A DNA stretch of 64,000 nucleotides from Cerrena zonata (GCA_038087015.1 JASBNA010000010.1:992001-1056000), one strand, 5' to 3'. Counted from the stretch's first letter, positions 10,740-22,614 are shown. Translations and numbers: made by a program. Notes: generated from the letters alone by a model not told the origin.

Positions 10740-12990
10740 AAGAGGGTAAAGCCATAGGTACGATTAGGACGATGGAAGGTTTTGTTATTGTGACGTGAAG
10801 AGTGTGTGGGGGGAGTGGTTGCGTCCAGAATCATCAAATCAATGAATATTGCCTCTGTGGTTACGTTTTTTGTCGTGGAATCGGCATACAAAGGTGATAG
10901 CAATCGGCGGAACCGAGGATGTGGCTTGCAGATACCTCTCGTAACACACGGTGGATGTGGAATACGGCAATCAGTGTAGCAAGAAGACTTAGAGAGGAGG
11001 AGATTGGTAAATAGAGAAAATTGGCGATGAACAAAATTACAAAGACGCAAAGAAGTGTTTATGTGGTGCAGAAAACACAAAGCGACAACTCAGAAGTGTT
11101 ACCGACTCACTGACAGACTTTCCCGAGTGATAACATTAGCGGGCTATACTCTCTGATTTTCCATCCCAGTAATGCCTGTAATGTGTTAGGAACGAGCAGT
11201 GACGAGCCACAGTGGTTTGAAGGTGCAAAGACTAGTGTGGCATTGGACCGGTTGTTATGCTCTCCAAAATCATCGATGTACGGTAATATGTGCATAGGTA
11301 TAGTATACTGGCACGTCGCAATGAATCTCGTTAGCATTCGTAATGTTGCTCGTATTGGTAGAGGGCAACAACACCCTTTTGGGCGTGGGTCAAGGAGACC
11401 TTGAATATCCGGGGGAAGCCGTCAGAGAGATCATATAGATCATCTCCAAACGAGCAAGAAAGCGGACACGATAATTACGCATCGACGGATTCTACTGGTA
11501 GAAAATCAGAAAGCAAATCATATGAGTAGAGTGAATTATGGTAAACCCTGTGAGGTTGATATCCGTATGGAAATTTCCCAATAGACAGGAAACATCCCGA
11601 GGGTAGGTGATTGGGAAGGGATGATGTGATATTTCAAGGGGAAAAGGTGATTGGTCTCGCCTTGCACGAAATCTGGTCGAGAAGAAGGATATTAGAGGAT
11701 AAGGATGACAACACCACAACGGGCGATATTGTACAGTTTGGGGAACTTAAGTTTTGTGTTATCGTTATCGTTGGGGTAGACCGAGGGGTTCGGGTAGAAC
11801 ATTGAGATATGTGGATGCAATAAAGTGCTATGTGATGAATGTAAGGCGAGAGTTCCGCGTACCCTCGGTCCTCAAATCGAGACGAGAATGTCCGGATTCC
11901 ACGGTTGAGGGTTGACACACATCAGTCCAGCGAGAAGGAAGATCAACACAAGGAGAGCGAAGACGTATGAGGACAGATGTGGTGTCGAATAGGACGCACC
12001 GAGTCCTATATTTTGCGTTTTCCGCCTCGGTAATGGTTGAGATATGTCAAGAGCAGATGATGGTGAACTACAATAGTCTAGAGGTGCGACGAGTAGCGTG
12101 GCGATGGATCGACTGTCCAGCATCAGAGGTGAACAGAATGACTTGACCTCTCCTCAAAATCGTCAACGGGTGTGGTCGTGAAGGGATGTGAGCATTTAAT
12201 GCTATCGCGTCACAGCAAATCCCGTAGATAACATAAAGAGATAAGTTCTCGGGGTGAATGGCCACATAACTCGTCTCGATAGATAATCACGGCGCCCTTC
12301 CAGGTTTGGATAAAGGGAAATGCATGTCCAAGGGCAGTCCGAGTCGTCAGAAGCATGAGATGAAGTTATCCAAACGAGGCAGGAAAGAAGGCAAGTATCG
12401 AGACGAGTGATTGACGGATTTCATTTCGAGAACGTGAGAATTGAACTAAGGAAACGGATGAAAATCTCGAAAGACTGCGATCCGCATCTGAAATCCCCCA
12501 GTGATTTGGAGGATCGTTCAAAATGGAGAAGAATATAAGTGCGCTGGAAGGTGATGAGAATTGGATACAATATTCCGAGTATGAAGTGTGCTTGGCTTCA
12601 TCTAGTACGACGGTTGTACGTGTTGTCGAAATGGAGGATGCGAGGGAGCAAGGGCACGACACCGAAAACAATGGTATAGCGCAGCCAGAGGACTTGTGAT
12701 ATAAACAAAAGACATGTTGGCATGTTAGTCTGTTGATAGGATCAGAGTGCTAGCGAGAAGCTCGATATCTTGAATATTGAGATATGGGTATGGCGCAAGG
12801 GTGCCGTGTTATGAGTGCATTATGATAGTTTCGTGTATCCTCGATCATCAAATCGAGACGATGACGTCTGGATTCCGAGGATATGAGGGCACGCACGATA
12901 TTCTGTATGTTCGGCCGTTCATGTTCAAGCTGTTACAACGATATCACAGCTGTTTCAGGCCACACCAGATCTACAGACAGTAGGAGACGG
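10740..12990 (+). repeat. Diverged tandem repeats, ~0.98 kb unit, right cluster
   Basis: Three successive copies of one anchor lie at about 10912 (ACCGAGGATGTGGCTTGCAG), 11885 (GTCCGGATTCCACGG) and 12858 (GTCTGGATTCCGAGG), about 970-980 bases apart. The last two are both preceded by CTCAAATCGAGACGA or TCAAATCGAGACGA. A second anchor, CCAAACGAG(G)CA followed by GAAAG, lies at about 11446 and 12369. The 12560-12870 segment aligns, with substitutions and small gaps, to 6695-6960 of the left cluster, so both clusters belong to one family. Open frames on either strand are short and interrupted, so this looks like old, non-coding repeat DNA. Its identity is unknown. Confidence 0.65.
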
Positions 12991-13129
12991 ATGATTACAG
13001 CGACATGGATGGCCTAATCTGTGCCATTCGAATGCTTGTCGATACGAGTCTAGAGACCCTGACAAATGTTGGTTATTGGCCCACTGTAGAGAACTTTTCT
13101 GGGGAATGAATCGACCTATCTATGAGCCA

Positions 13130-13137
13130 GAAATTTC
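13130..13137 (+). promoter_or_regulatory. Heat-shock element half (GAAnnTTC)
   Basis: GAAATTTC is a two-unit nGAAnnTTCn match about 435 bases upstream of the BAG gene ATG. Alone it could be chance. It is listed because a longer match lies nearer the gene. Confidence 0.25.
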
Positions 13138-13323
13138 GGCTGATACAGCCAAGTTAGCATCCTCGTAGCTTTTCCCGAGCATCGTAAAAGATAGCAGCTA
13201 GTGTACATGTTGACAGCTGACGTTGAACGTGGATAATAATATTGGCATACGGCCCCGTGATGGTATTAGCGCCCAGATATATGTTGCGTAGTCATTCCAA
13301 ATTGGGACGTCTGCCCCTTTCCG

Positions 13324-13341
13324 GAAGTTTCTCTGACCTTC
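13324..13341 (+). promoter_or_regulatory. Near-perfect four-unit heat-shock element
   Basis: The sequence GAAGTTTCTCTGACCTTC follows the heat-shock factor pattern GAAnnTTCnnGAAnnTTC with a single mismatch in the third unit (TGA instead of GAA). It lies about 232-249 bases upstream of the ATG of the BAG-domain co-chaperone gene. Hsp70 co-chaperones are commonly controlled by heat-shock factor, so position and target agree. Binding is inferred, not shown. Confidence 0.45.
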
Positions 13342-13467
13342 TGGCATTATGTCGCAGCAACTGTACTGTGCTGGAGCTTACGACGACCGAACCGACTATG
13401 ACAGATATACGCGCACCGACTGCAGTACGTATGTCAATGGATGAGTAAGTCACCATACGAAAATAAC

Positions 13468-13474
13468 TATAAAA
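13468..13474 (+). promoter_or_regulatory. TATA box of the BAG gene
   Basis: TATAAAA lies 99-105 bases upstream of the BAG gene ATG, followed by a pyrimidine-rich tract (TTCTTCACCTCACCTCC) of the kind often found at fungal transcription starts. Confidence 0.55.
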
Positions 13475-13572
13475 GCAATACTATGTCTCTGACGTTCTTC
13501 ACCTCACCTCCGTGCTCCAGTTTTCGCATCGCACAGATCTTACACAGCTGATCCTCACAACCAGCCCTTAAT

Positions 13573-15702
13573 ATGCTCCACTTTGCACTTTTTGGCACTA
13601 CCTTACAATCCCGATATGTAGATCATGTTCAAGATGATCCGTTCTTGGGCTATCGCCGTGACTCTCTGGGTGAGGGATATTACCGCCCCATTCCTCGGTC
13701 GGGTTGCATCCCCTCTCACTACCGACAACAAGCTTGTGCTCAGCAATTTGAAGACATCTTCTATGACTGTCGTCTCCCAACACTACCATTCTCTCACTCC
13801 GCATATGCCGGCATTCCCTCTAGCTCATATTGCACGCCCGCTTCCTTGCTTGCATTCAAAGAAGAGGAATTACGCAGGAGCATTCTGATTGCTAGACAAC
13901 GTCATGCCGAGCGTGCCCGTGCCTCAGTTTTAGCTCGAGAATGCGAAGAGTATGTCCGTCGTGTTCGAGCTCGTCGACAGGCCGAGGAGTTATCGAGCTT
14001 TGTCAATTTCCTCACAAGCTTTGTTGAGCAACCCCACTCGGTATCTCCGAGTCCTATCGATGTATGTCTATCCATTTTATACTTTGATTTATCCATTGTT
14101 ATAACTGACTTGTGTTTGCAGTTTGTAAACCATGCGACTGGTTCCAAGGTTCCCGCTCATGTACCGTTCTTCGAAGCTATAAACGTTGGCGGTCAGATGC
14201 CCTCTGCGCTCTTCGACGTGTCTCCAGCTGTTCATGCTGCCAGCGCAAAATCCACCGACAGGAAGGGAAAGGCTCGTGAGACGCCTGCTATTCCTCTGCC
14301 CAAATTCACACAGAGCTCCCCCGTGGCTGGACCTTCTCCTTCCCTTGTATCAGGTCTCCTGCAGGAACGAAACGCTGTCGAGGCCGATATTGAGGTAAAG
14401 GAAGCACTCGAAGCACTCCTCAACGTGCTTTCAACTTCTGTACCTGTCCAGGTCAAGAACACCGGCTCTCATTCTTCTGAGGTATGTACGATTTGCACTC
14501 ATCTACATCCATTCAAATGCTTATTAAACTTATCTCAGACTACCGAGACCCCCGTTGCTGGACCTTCCGCTTCGGCCAATAACGAGGCTGCTCCTGTCAA
14601 GCGTACCCCTGCTATCTCCCCTGCTACCAGGGAACGGATTCTGAATGTTGTACGTTCACGCCGCGCACGGAAAGCTTCCCTCGCTACCGTCCAAGAGATA
14701 GAAAGCTCACTTCGCTCCCTCGAGTCTACATTTGTCTTTCCCCCTCAGCTTGATTTCTCTCGACCACCGTCATCCCCTCGCTCAGGTGCTGATTCTGATA
14801 GTGAGTCCTCACTCGCGTACACCTCCAATAACACATCGATACATGCGTACGAACATGCTTTGAGCACGTTATTGGAGAAGTTGGACGCTGTTGAGAGTGG
14901 TGGTAATTTGGAAGTGAGGGGAAGAAGAAAGGAAGTAGTAGGCGAGGTCGAGAAAGCTTTGAGGGAGGTTGAGAAGAGAGTCGAGGAAAGCAGAGAAAGG
15001 GCTTCGTCCATAGAGACGGATGCGAAGGATGTCTCGCTAGGCAGTCAGGAAGATTCCGTTCCACTCGTCCCTGTTATTGCTCAAGATGAACAGGTTGAAA
15101 TAACTCGTGAGTTGCCCACTACTATTATTCTCTCGACCACTGATACTGAGGTCGCACTAGCTCTTACCGTCTCCCAACCGGAAACTCAAACCTCAATCGA
15201 TGTTCCCTCAACGATTAGTCAACTCTCTGTCGAAATAGATCAACAGGAAGTTATTGAGGACCATCATGTCTCGTCTACTGAAGACGTCACCTCACCACAG
15301 TCTGATCCCGTAGAGGTTTCCGACTCGAACCCAGAGTTGGTTTCAGGATCTGCTGAGCCTAACACTCCGACCCCCACCCTTAACACGGAATATCTTGATA
15401 TCACAAACGAAGAATCGACACCAGAAGAACCCGCTGTTCCCAAAATACCACCTCCACTAGTCTTATCATTGGAAGATATGTCGAATGCGCTACCTACTCA
15501 GGCTCAAACTGAGGGTGTCAAACGATCCTTCGAGGATGAGACTACCAGCTCTATCCTTCCTTCTGAGGTGGTATACTCGACCTTGCCCGTAACGGACGCA
15601 CAACCTCCCAAAGAGTTGAACCCATCTGACGACTTCGCATTCGAGCAAGATGTGGAGATTATCGATGCGTCTGAGATCGGACCAAATCAAATCCTAGGAT
15701 GA
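13573..15702 (+). CDS. BAG-domain Hsp70 co-chaperone
   Basis: BAG-domain proteins bind the Hsp70 ATPase domain and speed nucleotide exchange. The unspliced frame is open for 709 codons. Two segments have clear intron ends, are multiples of three and contain no stop: 14062-14121 (60 bases, GTATGT..TTGCAG) and 14482-14538 (57 bases, GTATGT..TCTCAG). Splicing both gives about 670 residues. The N-terminal third is aromatic-rich (YYRPIPRSG), followed by an Arg/Glu/Ala helix (residues ~95-140, many RAR and ECEEYVRR repeats). The BAG-type helical bundle is near 14660-15000 (HAYEHALSTLLEKLDAVES, then Arg/Glu-rich heptads). The last ~230 residues are acidic, Ser/Thr/Pro-rich and probably disordered. 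The ATG at 13573 follows a TATA box and heat-shock-like elements. Domain call rests on pattern recognition of the helical segment and overall architecture. Confidence 0.8.
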   Translation: MLHFALFGTTLQSRYVDHVQDDPFLGYRRDSLGEGYYRPIPRSGCIPSHYRQQACAQQFEDIFYDCRLPTLPFSHSAYAGIPSSSYCTPASLLAFKEEELRRSILIARQRHAERARASVLARECEEYVRRVRARRQAEELSSFVNFLTSFVEQPHSVSPSPIDVCLSILYFDLSIVITDLCLQFVNHATGSKVPAHVPFFEAINVGGQMPSALFDVSPAVHAASAKSTDRKGKARETPAIPLPKFTQSSPVAGPSPSLVSGLLQERNAVEADIEVKEALEALLNVLSTSVPVQVKNTGSHSSEVCTICTHLHPFKCLLNLSQTTETPVAGPSASANNEAAPVKRTPAISPATRERILNVVRSRRARKASLATVQEIESSLRSLESTFVFPPQLDFSRPPSSPRSGADSDSESSLAYTSNNTSIHAYEHALSTLLEKLDAVESGGNLEVRGRRKEVVGEVEKALREVEKRVEESRERASSIETDAKDVSLGSQEDSVPLVPVIAQDEQVEITRELPTTIILSTTDTEVALALTVSQPETQTSIDVPSTISQLSVEIDQQEVIEDHHVSSTEDVTSPQSDPVEVSDSNPELVSGSAEPNTPTPTLNTEYLDITNEESTPEEPAVPKIPPPLVLSLEDMSNALPTQAQTEGVKRSFEDETTSSILPSEVVYSTLPVTDAQPPKELNPSDDFAFEQDVEIIDASEIGPNQILG

Positions 15703-18636
15703 CTTCTGGAGATCGACGACACGACGACTCGGACTAGTCAGAAGTAAATAATCTAAAGTTCTAATAACACTTCATGTACTAGTATCTTTATGTTGTATCT
15801 ATTATATTCGACGATGATCGTAATTCATTTAATTACCCCTTGACAACGCAGCTTGTCGATTCTTAACTTGAGGTTTTGGAGAAATTTAGGTAAACTTGTG
15901 TCTCTTGCTTTCTATATGCCGCGGCAAAAAAGCGCCCACGCGCCTTTGATGATGACTGCTTCCATGATCCGCCGAGACAACTTACACTAATTGTAAACTC
16001 AACACATCGTCTACTCAAGCCTTTAGTGCATGTAACTTGCGACTCACAGCTCAAACTTTGACAGGCACACAACGTCTGTCAGTGCTTTTATCTCCGGAAC
16101 GACCACTGAAAAGAATGCATGGTGGCGGAGAACGACACACAATCAAGAATCGCACATAGACATAGTACTTACTTACTACAGGTCCCCGTCCCCCGGTTGA
16201 TCGAAATGTAGTGCTCATATGATCTTTATCCGTTAACGGCTGACATGATTGACTAGGTATCTCTCGGCTAGAAGGTCCCGCGACATACTTAGTACGTGTG
16301 AGATATTGACTTGTTAGATGCTCATAGGAGGACGGAGATTGGGGTGAGAGTGAGCAGCTATTGTTCTGACCGTCATCTGTCGCAGCGATATAGAGCTGCT
16401 CAGTCTACTGCTCAGAAGATTTTCAGGAACCATAATGAGTATCTGTCACTAATAGGTACGGGGTTTAGCACCACCGATAGAAGAGACGTCACATCATTGA
16501 TACTACATATTTAGTCAGAACACATCTGTCATTTTATGACAGCTCTTTATAGCGGGTCAATGCTTGAAGAGAGACAGAATTCTGGGCCCAATCATTCTAC
16601 TCGCACGCCTCAGTGATGTTGGAACAATATGCACAGAATATATGTACAGGTTACGTATATCGCCAGGAACTAAACACTCAATTACTTGCTATTTTCCATA
16701 GCTTTCTCATTTACGGCTACGTCTGCTGGAGGCCTCTTTCGAAACAATCATCACTTGTGATCGTCTACGTACCCCATCTCAAGCTAACTTCATACTATTG
16801 ATAGTCCTAGGTGCATATAAGCTTGTCCTCTGAGTCGGAGTAGATCTGTACCCTCAGTCCCGCATTGTATGCAAGTACACATGACCTGATGTACAAGCGT
16901 CACGAATCTTACTCGTAAGCACTTCATTGATCTTCCGACCGCCCAAGCCAAGTACACTGATGTTAAAGGAGTCCAACTGGGTCTCTATGAACCGGCCGGA
17001 CATCAGACATTCCTGCACCTCAGTTGTTCATCACGGTGCGTGACTTTCAGCGAGAACGATTACGTTTTCCATCAACATGCCTTCTGCCCTACTCTCAGCG
17101 TATTATTTAGTAGCCACGGTAATACCTTGACTTGTCCGACAGAACGAACTATCGTGCCTCTCATATCTTCTACACATCCTCCTTACACGCTGTCGATAAA
17201 TTGTCAGACAAGTATAACGCGCTCGCGCTCGATTCCCAGCTTGGTAATGTGCATAAAGAGATAGTCGGCAAGTTAAAACCAAGTAGCTTCTGTAACTTTC
17301 GAACAACAGCAAGATCCGTGCACGTCCGGAATCTACTTAGGCACATCCCTAAACGTACGTCTTTAACCGTTCTATGTTCGAAATCACGTCTTCTTGGCTT
17401 GGCTGTGCTGACAAGGTTGTCATTCAAGCACTTCCATGCCTTGCTGGACACAACACAAGGACTCCGTACATTTCAAAGTCCAAACTCTGTCCCGGGCATA
17501 CATACCAGTACGAAAAATTACGTGGAACCCGCCACACGTCCTTGACTCCTTTAGTATCACCCAAATCTGTATATCGTACTTCTCTAACTCCTAAGCATAC
17601 ACGTCATGCTCACAGGTCCTTCCTGCGTCTCATCAAGAACCCTGACTATTCCCCGCAAACACCGCCTTCTCCTTGGTCTGACATCTCCTCTGGACCGGTC
17701 GACATAGTCAGTACTAATTGCGCGCCGATGCTCGTATATCATATTCCCCAACTGATGATGCTCAAGACGATGGGTAAGAGGAGACAGAAGGAGGTAAATG
17801 GGGGTAAAGAAGTATAGATGGGTCAAGTGGTGAAATGACGACAATGGTTCTATGATGGGAATAAGGTAAGCCGTATCGCATGACAATTATGACCCTCCTG
17901 AGCCACATCGACCGCTGTTGAACATCGAGGTTGGTCTTGGCCGCGGTGTTCAGGCTTAGCTACTGCGGCACCATCCAATCTATCCACTGGCAGAGATGCC
18001 GTCAACTGATACGTCCCCGACTTTCGTCCCTGAACGCGAGAATGTACCACCTCTCGCCGACAAATTCATAACGGCCAAGCAATTCGAGACTACCCAAGAT
18101 GGAACCCCTATCGTCAAATCAATGGCCGTTCGAGGAATTTCATCAGCTCCTAGCATCTAGCCACGCCTGTCACATCGGAAGAAGATAGCATTTGAAGGCA
18201 TGCCGTTACAACTCAAATCGAGTCTTTAACTATGACCTTATTTCTCTCAAGTAAGCTAGGCCGCCTCCGAGAATTGATGGTTCCGCATTTCTCAAGCCCT
18301 TCATGTCGTAGAACTTCAATTATATATTACAACTACTCATGATCTCCGACATACATAGGATCTCAACGCGACATTATTAGGTAGCCGAAATGTTTGCATA
18401 TGGGTACGGTTGTTGATGAAAACAAAAAACTAGCTCTCACTAAGGATGCGACTTCGGGATTATGGTCACCGAGTATACTTGGTACATATTAGTAATGCAT
18501 GTACCGGAAGCCTGTGCGAATTTGTGTCTGCATTGAGTCAGGCCTTCAGGCCTCAAGTAGAACGCTGACAGTCTAGACCTTACAAGTTAGTCAGCGGTAA
18601 GAATTCGATAGATTTCCCGATTGGGTAACGGGAAAC
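15703..18636. other. Long gene-poor interval; unresolved frames
   Basis: It includes the BAG gene's 3' untranslated region at its left end and the ALKBH6 promoter at its right end. Plus-strand frames at 17132-17545 and 17374-17817 read in places like protein, but no domain was recognised and no set of splice sites joins them. They could be a decayed gene. No tRNA or repeat was found. Confidence 0.4.
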
Positions 18637-19795
18637 TTGGATCGTACTCTCAAGATATCGATGTCTGCAGAAGGCTTGGGCGGGTACTTGGTCCCCGGTA
18701 CAGATGAAGCGTACTATATTCCCAATTTTGTAACGGAGAAAGAGGAAGAATACCTCATACGCAAGGTAAGACCTTTCTTCATCATATTTCTTCTACTTGC
18801 GGCGATCTTGTCCACCTCATTGTATGGTTGTGAGCACAACTCATCGTCAATTTATACACCAGATCTGCGAGTCCCCACGGCAAAAATGGAAAGCGCTTCC
18901 CAATCGTCGGTAAGATTCTATACCTACGAAACGTTACACGGAGACTTAGTTTCATAGATAGGCTTCAGATATGGGGTTAGAGTGACGCGTACTTCATTTT
19001 ACAAAGTTCATCATGTCAAATTCTTCACAGGAGGAGACCTTACTCCCAAGGGCCTTCTTATACCACAAGCATTACCGCCTTTTTTGGATACTTAGTATGT
19101 TCTATGTGTTATCGTGCTTCAGTTTACAGCGATTCAATTGCGCCAAGTCCCGATGTTATAGCCCGAATCCGAGCTACCGGCGCATTCCAGTCTTCTGCTC
19201 ATGGTGGGCCGAATCATGTCATCTTAAATGAGGTGCGTGTTTTTGCTACCCGAGGTTCGCTGTCCTAAGATTCGACCCTATTGTAGTACTGTCCAGGGCA
19301 AGGCATAATGGTAGGGTAATATGCGCCACATATCCTTAAATTTTGACGTACTTCTTTCAGCCACATGAAGACGGTCCCGCTTATCATCCGGTAGTTGCCA
19401 CTCTGTCATTGGCCTCGCATACAGTCTTCCATTATTATCGTTACAAGGACGACACTAGCACGCCGAAAGATCATGAAACGGGGTCTGGTCGATCGATCGA
19501 TAAGAAGCCATTTCTTACGTTATTCCTGGAACCGCGTAGTTTGGTGATAACAAGATCTTCACTCTATCAAGGACATCTGCATGGAATCGACGACGTCGAG
19601 GATGATGTATTTCCTCCCGCGCACGCCGTCCATGACGCTCATATTACGCCCATAGCCAACGTGGATCTCCTCGCGGACAGTCGATATAGAGAGGCGGTGT
19701 TACACAATGGGAATTTGACGAGAAAAGTACGGTATAGTTTGACCTGCCGTGATATCGAACGGGTGGCCAGCCGTCTACCTTTCGCAAAACGGTGA
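18637..19795 (+). CDS. ALKBH6: ALKBH6-like AlkB-family 2-oxoglutarate dioxygenase
   Basis: AlkB-family enzymes use Fe(II) and 2-oxoglutarate to remove alkyl groups oxidatively; ALKBH6 is the conserved member whose substrate is least defined. Seven exons (18637-18765, 18863-18909, 18962-18975, 19031-19094, 19130-19232, 19287-19310, 19361-19795) give 271 residues in one frame. The N-terminus YYIPNFVTEKEEEYLIRK is family-typical, followed by SPRQKWK, RRLQIWGGDL and HGGPNHVILNEYCPGQGIM. The iron ligands are the His and Asp of PHEDGPAY and a distal His in YQGHLHGI. RYSLTCR supplies the RxxxxxR motif that holds 2-oxoglutarate. All catalytic residues appear present. Exon 3 is only 14 bases. An in-frame ATG at 18661 (MSAEGLGGY) is an alternative start. 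The gene converges on SET5, with 292 bases between the stops. Confidence 0.93.
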
Positions 19796-20087
19796 CAGCC
19801 ACTAGCTGCGCACGAGGCATGCCGCCCTATACCTCGAGGACGGAATTAATCATTTAGAGGGGGCGCCCCGCGGTTGGGTTTCGGAGAGCACTGCGGGGTG
19901 CATTATGCTGTATATTACACTGTATTCATACTGACAACCAAGTTGGGTTGCTTCCGAATATCCGACATCGCGGGGGGATGAGGCCTACGAGATCAACTTA
20001 TGAATGGTAGACATCAGCAACGGACCCGAAGGAACATACGGGGAAAACATTACGATACCCGAGAGGACCTGTCCAAGCACGACAAGA

Positions 20088-21557
20088 CTACACAACACCA
20101 AGGCCGGCTTTTAATTCCCTTTCGAGGTCATCTAGTCCCCCATTACTGGCTCGGTTTAAGGAGGGATCTCGCTCCTCGGTGGTGCAGCGCTCGCAATTAC
20201 ATTCTCCAAATCCCCATTCCAACAGCTGTTTCCTTCGTTCAGCGACTGACAGATTCGGGTTCACATAGGTAATGAATAATTCTTCTCCTGGTTGTATATC
20301 TTTCTTGGCAATCAACGTAATCCGCGACAGTGCCGTTCGTTGGTCAAGATGTCGTACAGATATGTTGGGTGAGCAGGAATGGTTGAGGTGAGAATGCAGA
20401 ATATACAGGCCGCCGTGAGCCTCCAAGTCTAGTTGCAAATTAGCATACCGATGTACCGCCTTCGAGATCTCGACTTACTAAGACTCATACGACCGAGACC
20501 CCACAAGAAACTTTCATACTCGAAGATGTCATCGAGCAAATTCTTAGGAATTGGTTTCTTCAATATCTTTGACAGCTTCTTTCTTTCAGGTTCCGTCACC
20601 GGGTCTCGAAGCGCCTGGACGAAAAGCTGATGGGCCTTTTCCCAAACTGCCCTGTCAGGCTCGATTCCCGGTAGTCTGCAGGAACATAAATGTCACTATA
20701 GATTGTCAATCGCTCATAATTTTGGCACTTACGACCCCTGTTTCGCCCTTTGCTCCATCCCGAGCTGTGCGAATGAACGGGTGACATCCAGTTCCGTCTT
20801 GAAAAGAGTTTCATCTTGTTGGTAGTCGAGCAATAAACGTGCGGTACATTGTGTCAGCGCGTACAGTGCCATCCATTCATTCTTTCGAGCGAAGTTAATC
20901 AAGGGAGCTGATGCAGGATTACGAGATCGACAGAGAAGGGGATGCGTCTTCGCTGACCGCGATAGACATAGTCTACTGCAAAACTTTGCAGGACAGGACG
21001 GAGATGAGGATAGACCCGGACAGTTGGTCATCAGCGATGAGCCACTCAAAGGCGTTGAGCAGTGTGCACATGACAACGAAGACATTTGCAAATCAAAAAT
21101 CTCCCTGCCATCCAATTGATGTCAATCTTCGATTCGATCGAAAGCAATGTAGAAATCGAACAAACCATTCGGGGGCTAGTACGAACGGATCCTCCTTCCA
21201 GACAACCTCGCCGTCAGTTAGTTTCTGTTTGGCTAGCAGGCCCTTGCCTTTCTTCGTGTCGAAATAGTGCACATCGACCTTGTCAGTAATTCTTGACACA
21301 TCGAGGGCTTCGATCAACTTTGACTTCGGGAATGAATCCCCTTTTGCTGAGTTTTGTTTTGTGCTAGTATTCGAGTTAAGGACTAGCCCTTCATTCTGGA
21401 GAATTTTTCTGGCCCTCTTCTCGCTCACCGCCCAATCAGGCCGGGTCGCCAGTAGCAGCGCATGCAGTTTTGGAACACCTAGAGTTGGATTGTCATTTCT
21501 GAGCGCAGTGAGAACATCTTTTAGTTCATTTTCTGGAGGTGTCTGTGCTGAAGTCAT
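20088..21557 (-). CDS. SET5: SET5-like histone lysine methyltransferase
   Basis: Yeast Set5 methylates histone H4 lysines using S-adenosylmethionine. Four exons (21166-21557, 20733-21104, 20479-20675, 20428-20088) give 433 residues. The order is: an N-terminal helical region (LTALRNDNPTLGVPKLHALL) preceding the first SET half (KGKGLLAKQKLTDGEVVWKE); a MYND-like zinc-binding insert (CAHCSTPL..CPAKFCSRLCL..HPLLC); an alpha-helical stretch; then the catalytic SET core with NHSCSPN, GEELFITYVNP and the Cys-rich post-SET CNCERC. The start chosen is the ATG at 21557 (MTSAQTPP); the frame stays open 35 codons upstream, but that part reads like leader sequence. No missing key residue was noted. SMYD-type enzymes are a related alternative, but this domain order fits Set5 better. 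Confidence 0.92.
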
Positions 21558-22614
21558 AGTCAGTGATAAAGTAATACTGATTAGATTAGCATAGCTCGTC
21601 TGCGCGTCAAAATGACGCCAAGGAAGCTGACTAACAAAGTAAGAAAGAACACCGGATTTCAATTATTCCTTTGCTGGATACATTTGTCCATAATCCCGTT
21701 CACGGTTCTACAAAACTTTGAAGCGCCATATCATAGAAGGAGAGGGAGGGACATTCTGTTCATACAACCCCACACTCCGACACATGTATCCTGCGGAAAG
21801 TGGACTCATTATCTGTGAGATGATTGCGATGAAGTGGCGTTTCAAGCTTGTTATGTTATCAGCCCGAATACAGGTCATTTAGATTTAATTATCGTTATAA
21901 AAGGGCGTTGTTCTTCGGCAAGTCGTAATAAGCCGTGATGAATGGATGCCATGGGATTAGAACCCCGCGAGTGTGGTTGGAGCCAAGGAGAGCTACGTAG
22001 TGCCGTGTACCCTCGTGTGCCTTACACGCGGATGTAATTGACGTTACACAAGACCTCCTCGACATATTGTACCTATTCGTTCTACAATTCCTCGCGGCCG
22101 AGACCATATGTGCGATCATCGTCAGAAGGGACTTCGATCTGCCAAGGGGGAGAATCGCAAATTCATCCCTCGCTTGGCGACTGGGGGTCTCGCATTGATC
22201 CCATTTCTTATTCATATATAGAACCCGAATTACCTTTGAAAGCAAGTTAACGTTCTCATGTTTGATGCCAACCAGTGCCAACCCCAATATTTCGAAAGGA
22301 GCTACTCAATTTCCGGTCCTTTTGGCTTTTCTTCTCCTATTAGGACTGCACCGTTCCAATCCTCAGCCTCCACGACGGCTATATTCCATATCAATGATCA
22401 TGCCCACGGACACTCTGCGTGCTTGATGATCTTGCTCTGGATTCTATATCACGGCGCCACTGTCAAAGTCTTGAACATGCAATAGCAAGCCGGTGTACCG
22501 GTTGTATTTGAACATTTCCTTGGTGAGCCTCCCGAAGACGCCAAGCGAAGGTATAAGTAACTCGACTGAACTGTACGGAATGCATCCTCACCTTCACCAC
22601 AAAAATCGCGCACC
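21558..22614. other. Divergent spacer between SET5 and zinc-cluster gene
   Basis: It would hold the promoters of SET5 (minus) and of the small zinc-cluster gene (plus). A TATA-like AGGTATAAGTA lies near 22549-22560, some 60 bases upstream of the latter's ATG. No other gene was seen. A tRNA-like T-arm near 21950-21970 was considered and rejected. Confidence 0.4.

Noticed and set aside
17132..17817. Plus-strand frames that look partly protein-like
   Set aside because: No domain or consistent exon structure; kept only as a remark on the gene-poor interval.
21945..22050. tRNA-like T arm (GGTTCTAATCC) on the minus strand
   Set aside because: Stem pairing is weak and no A box or cloverleaf could be built.
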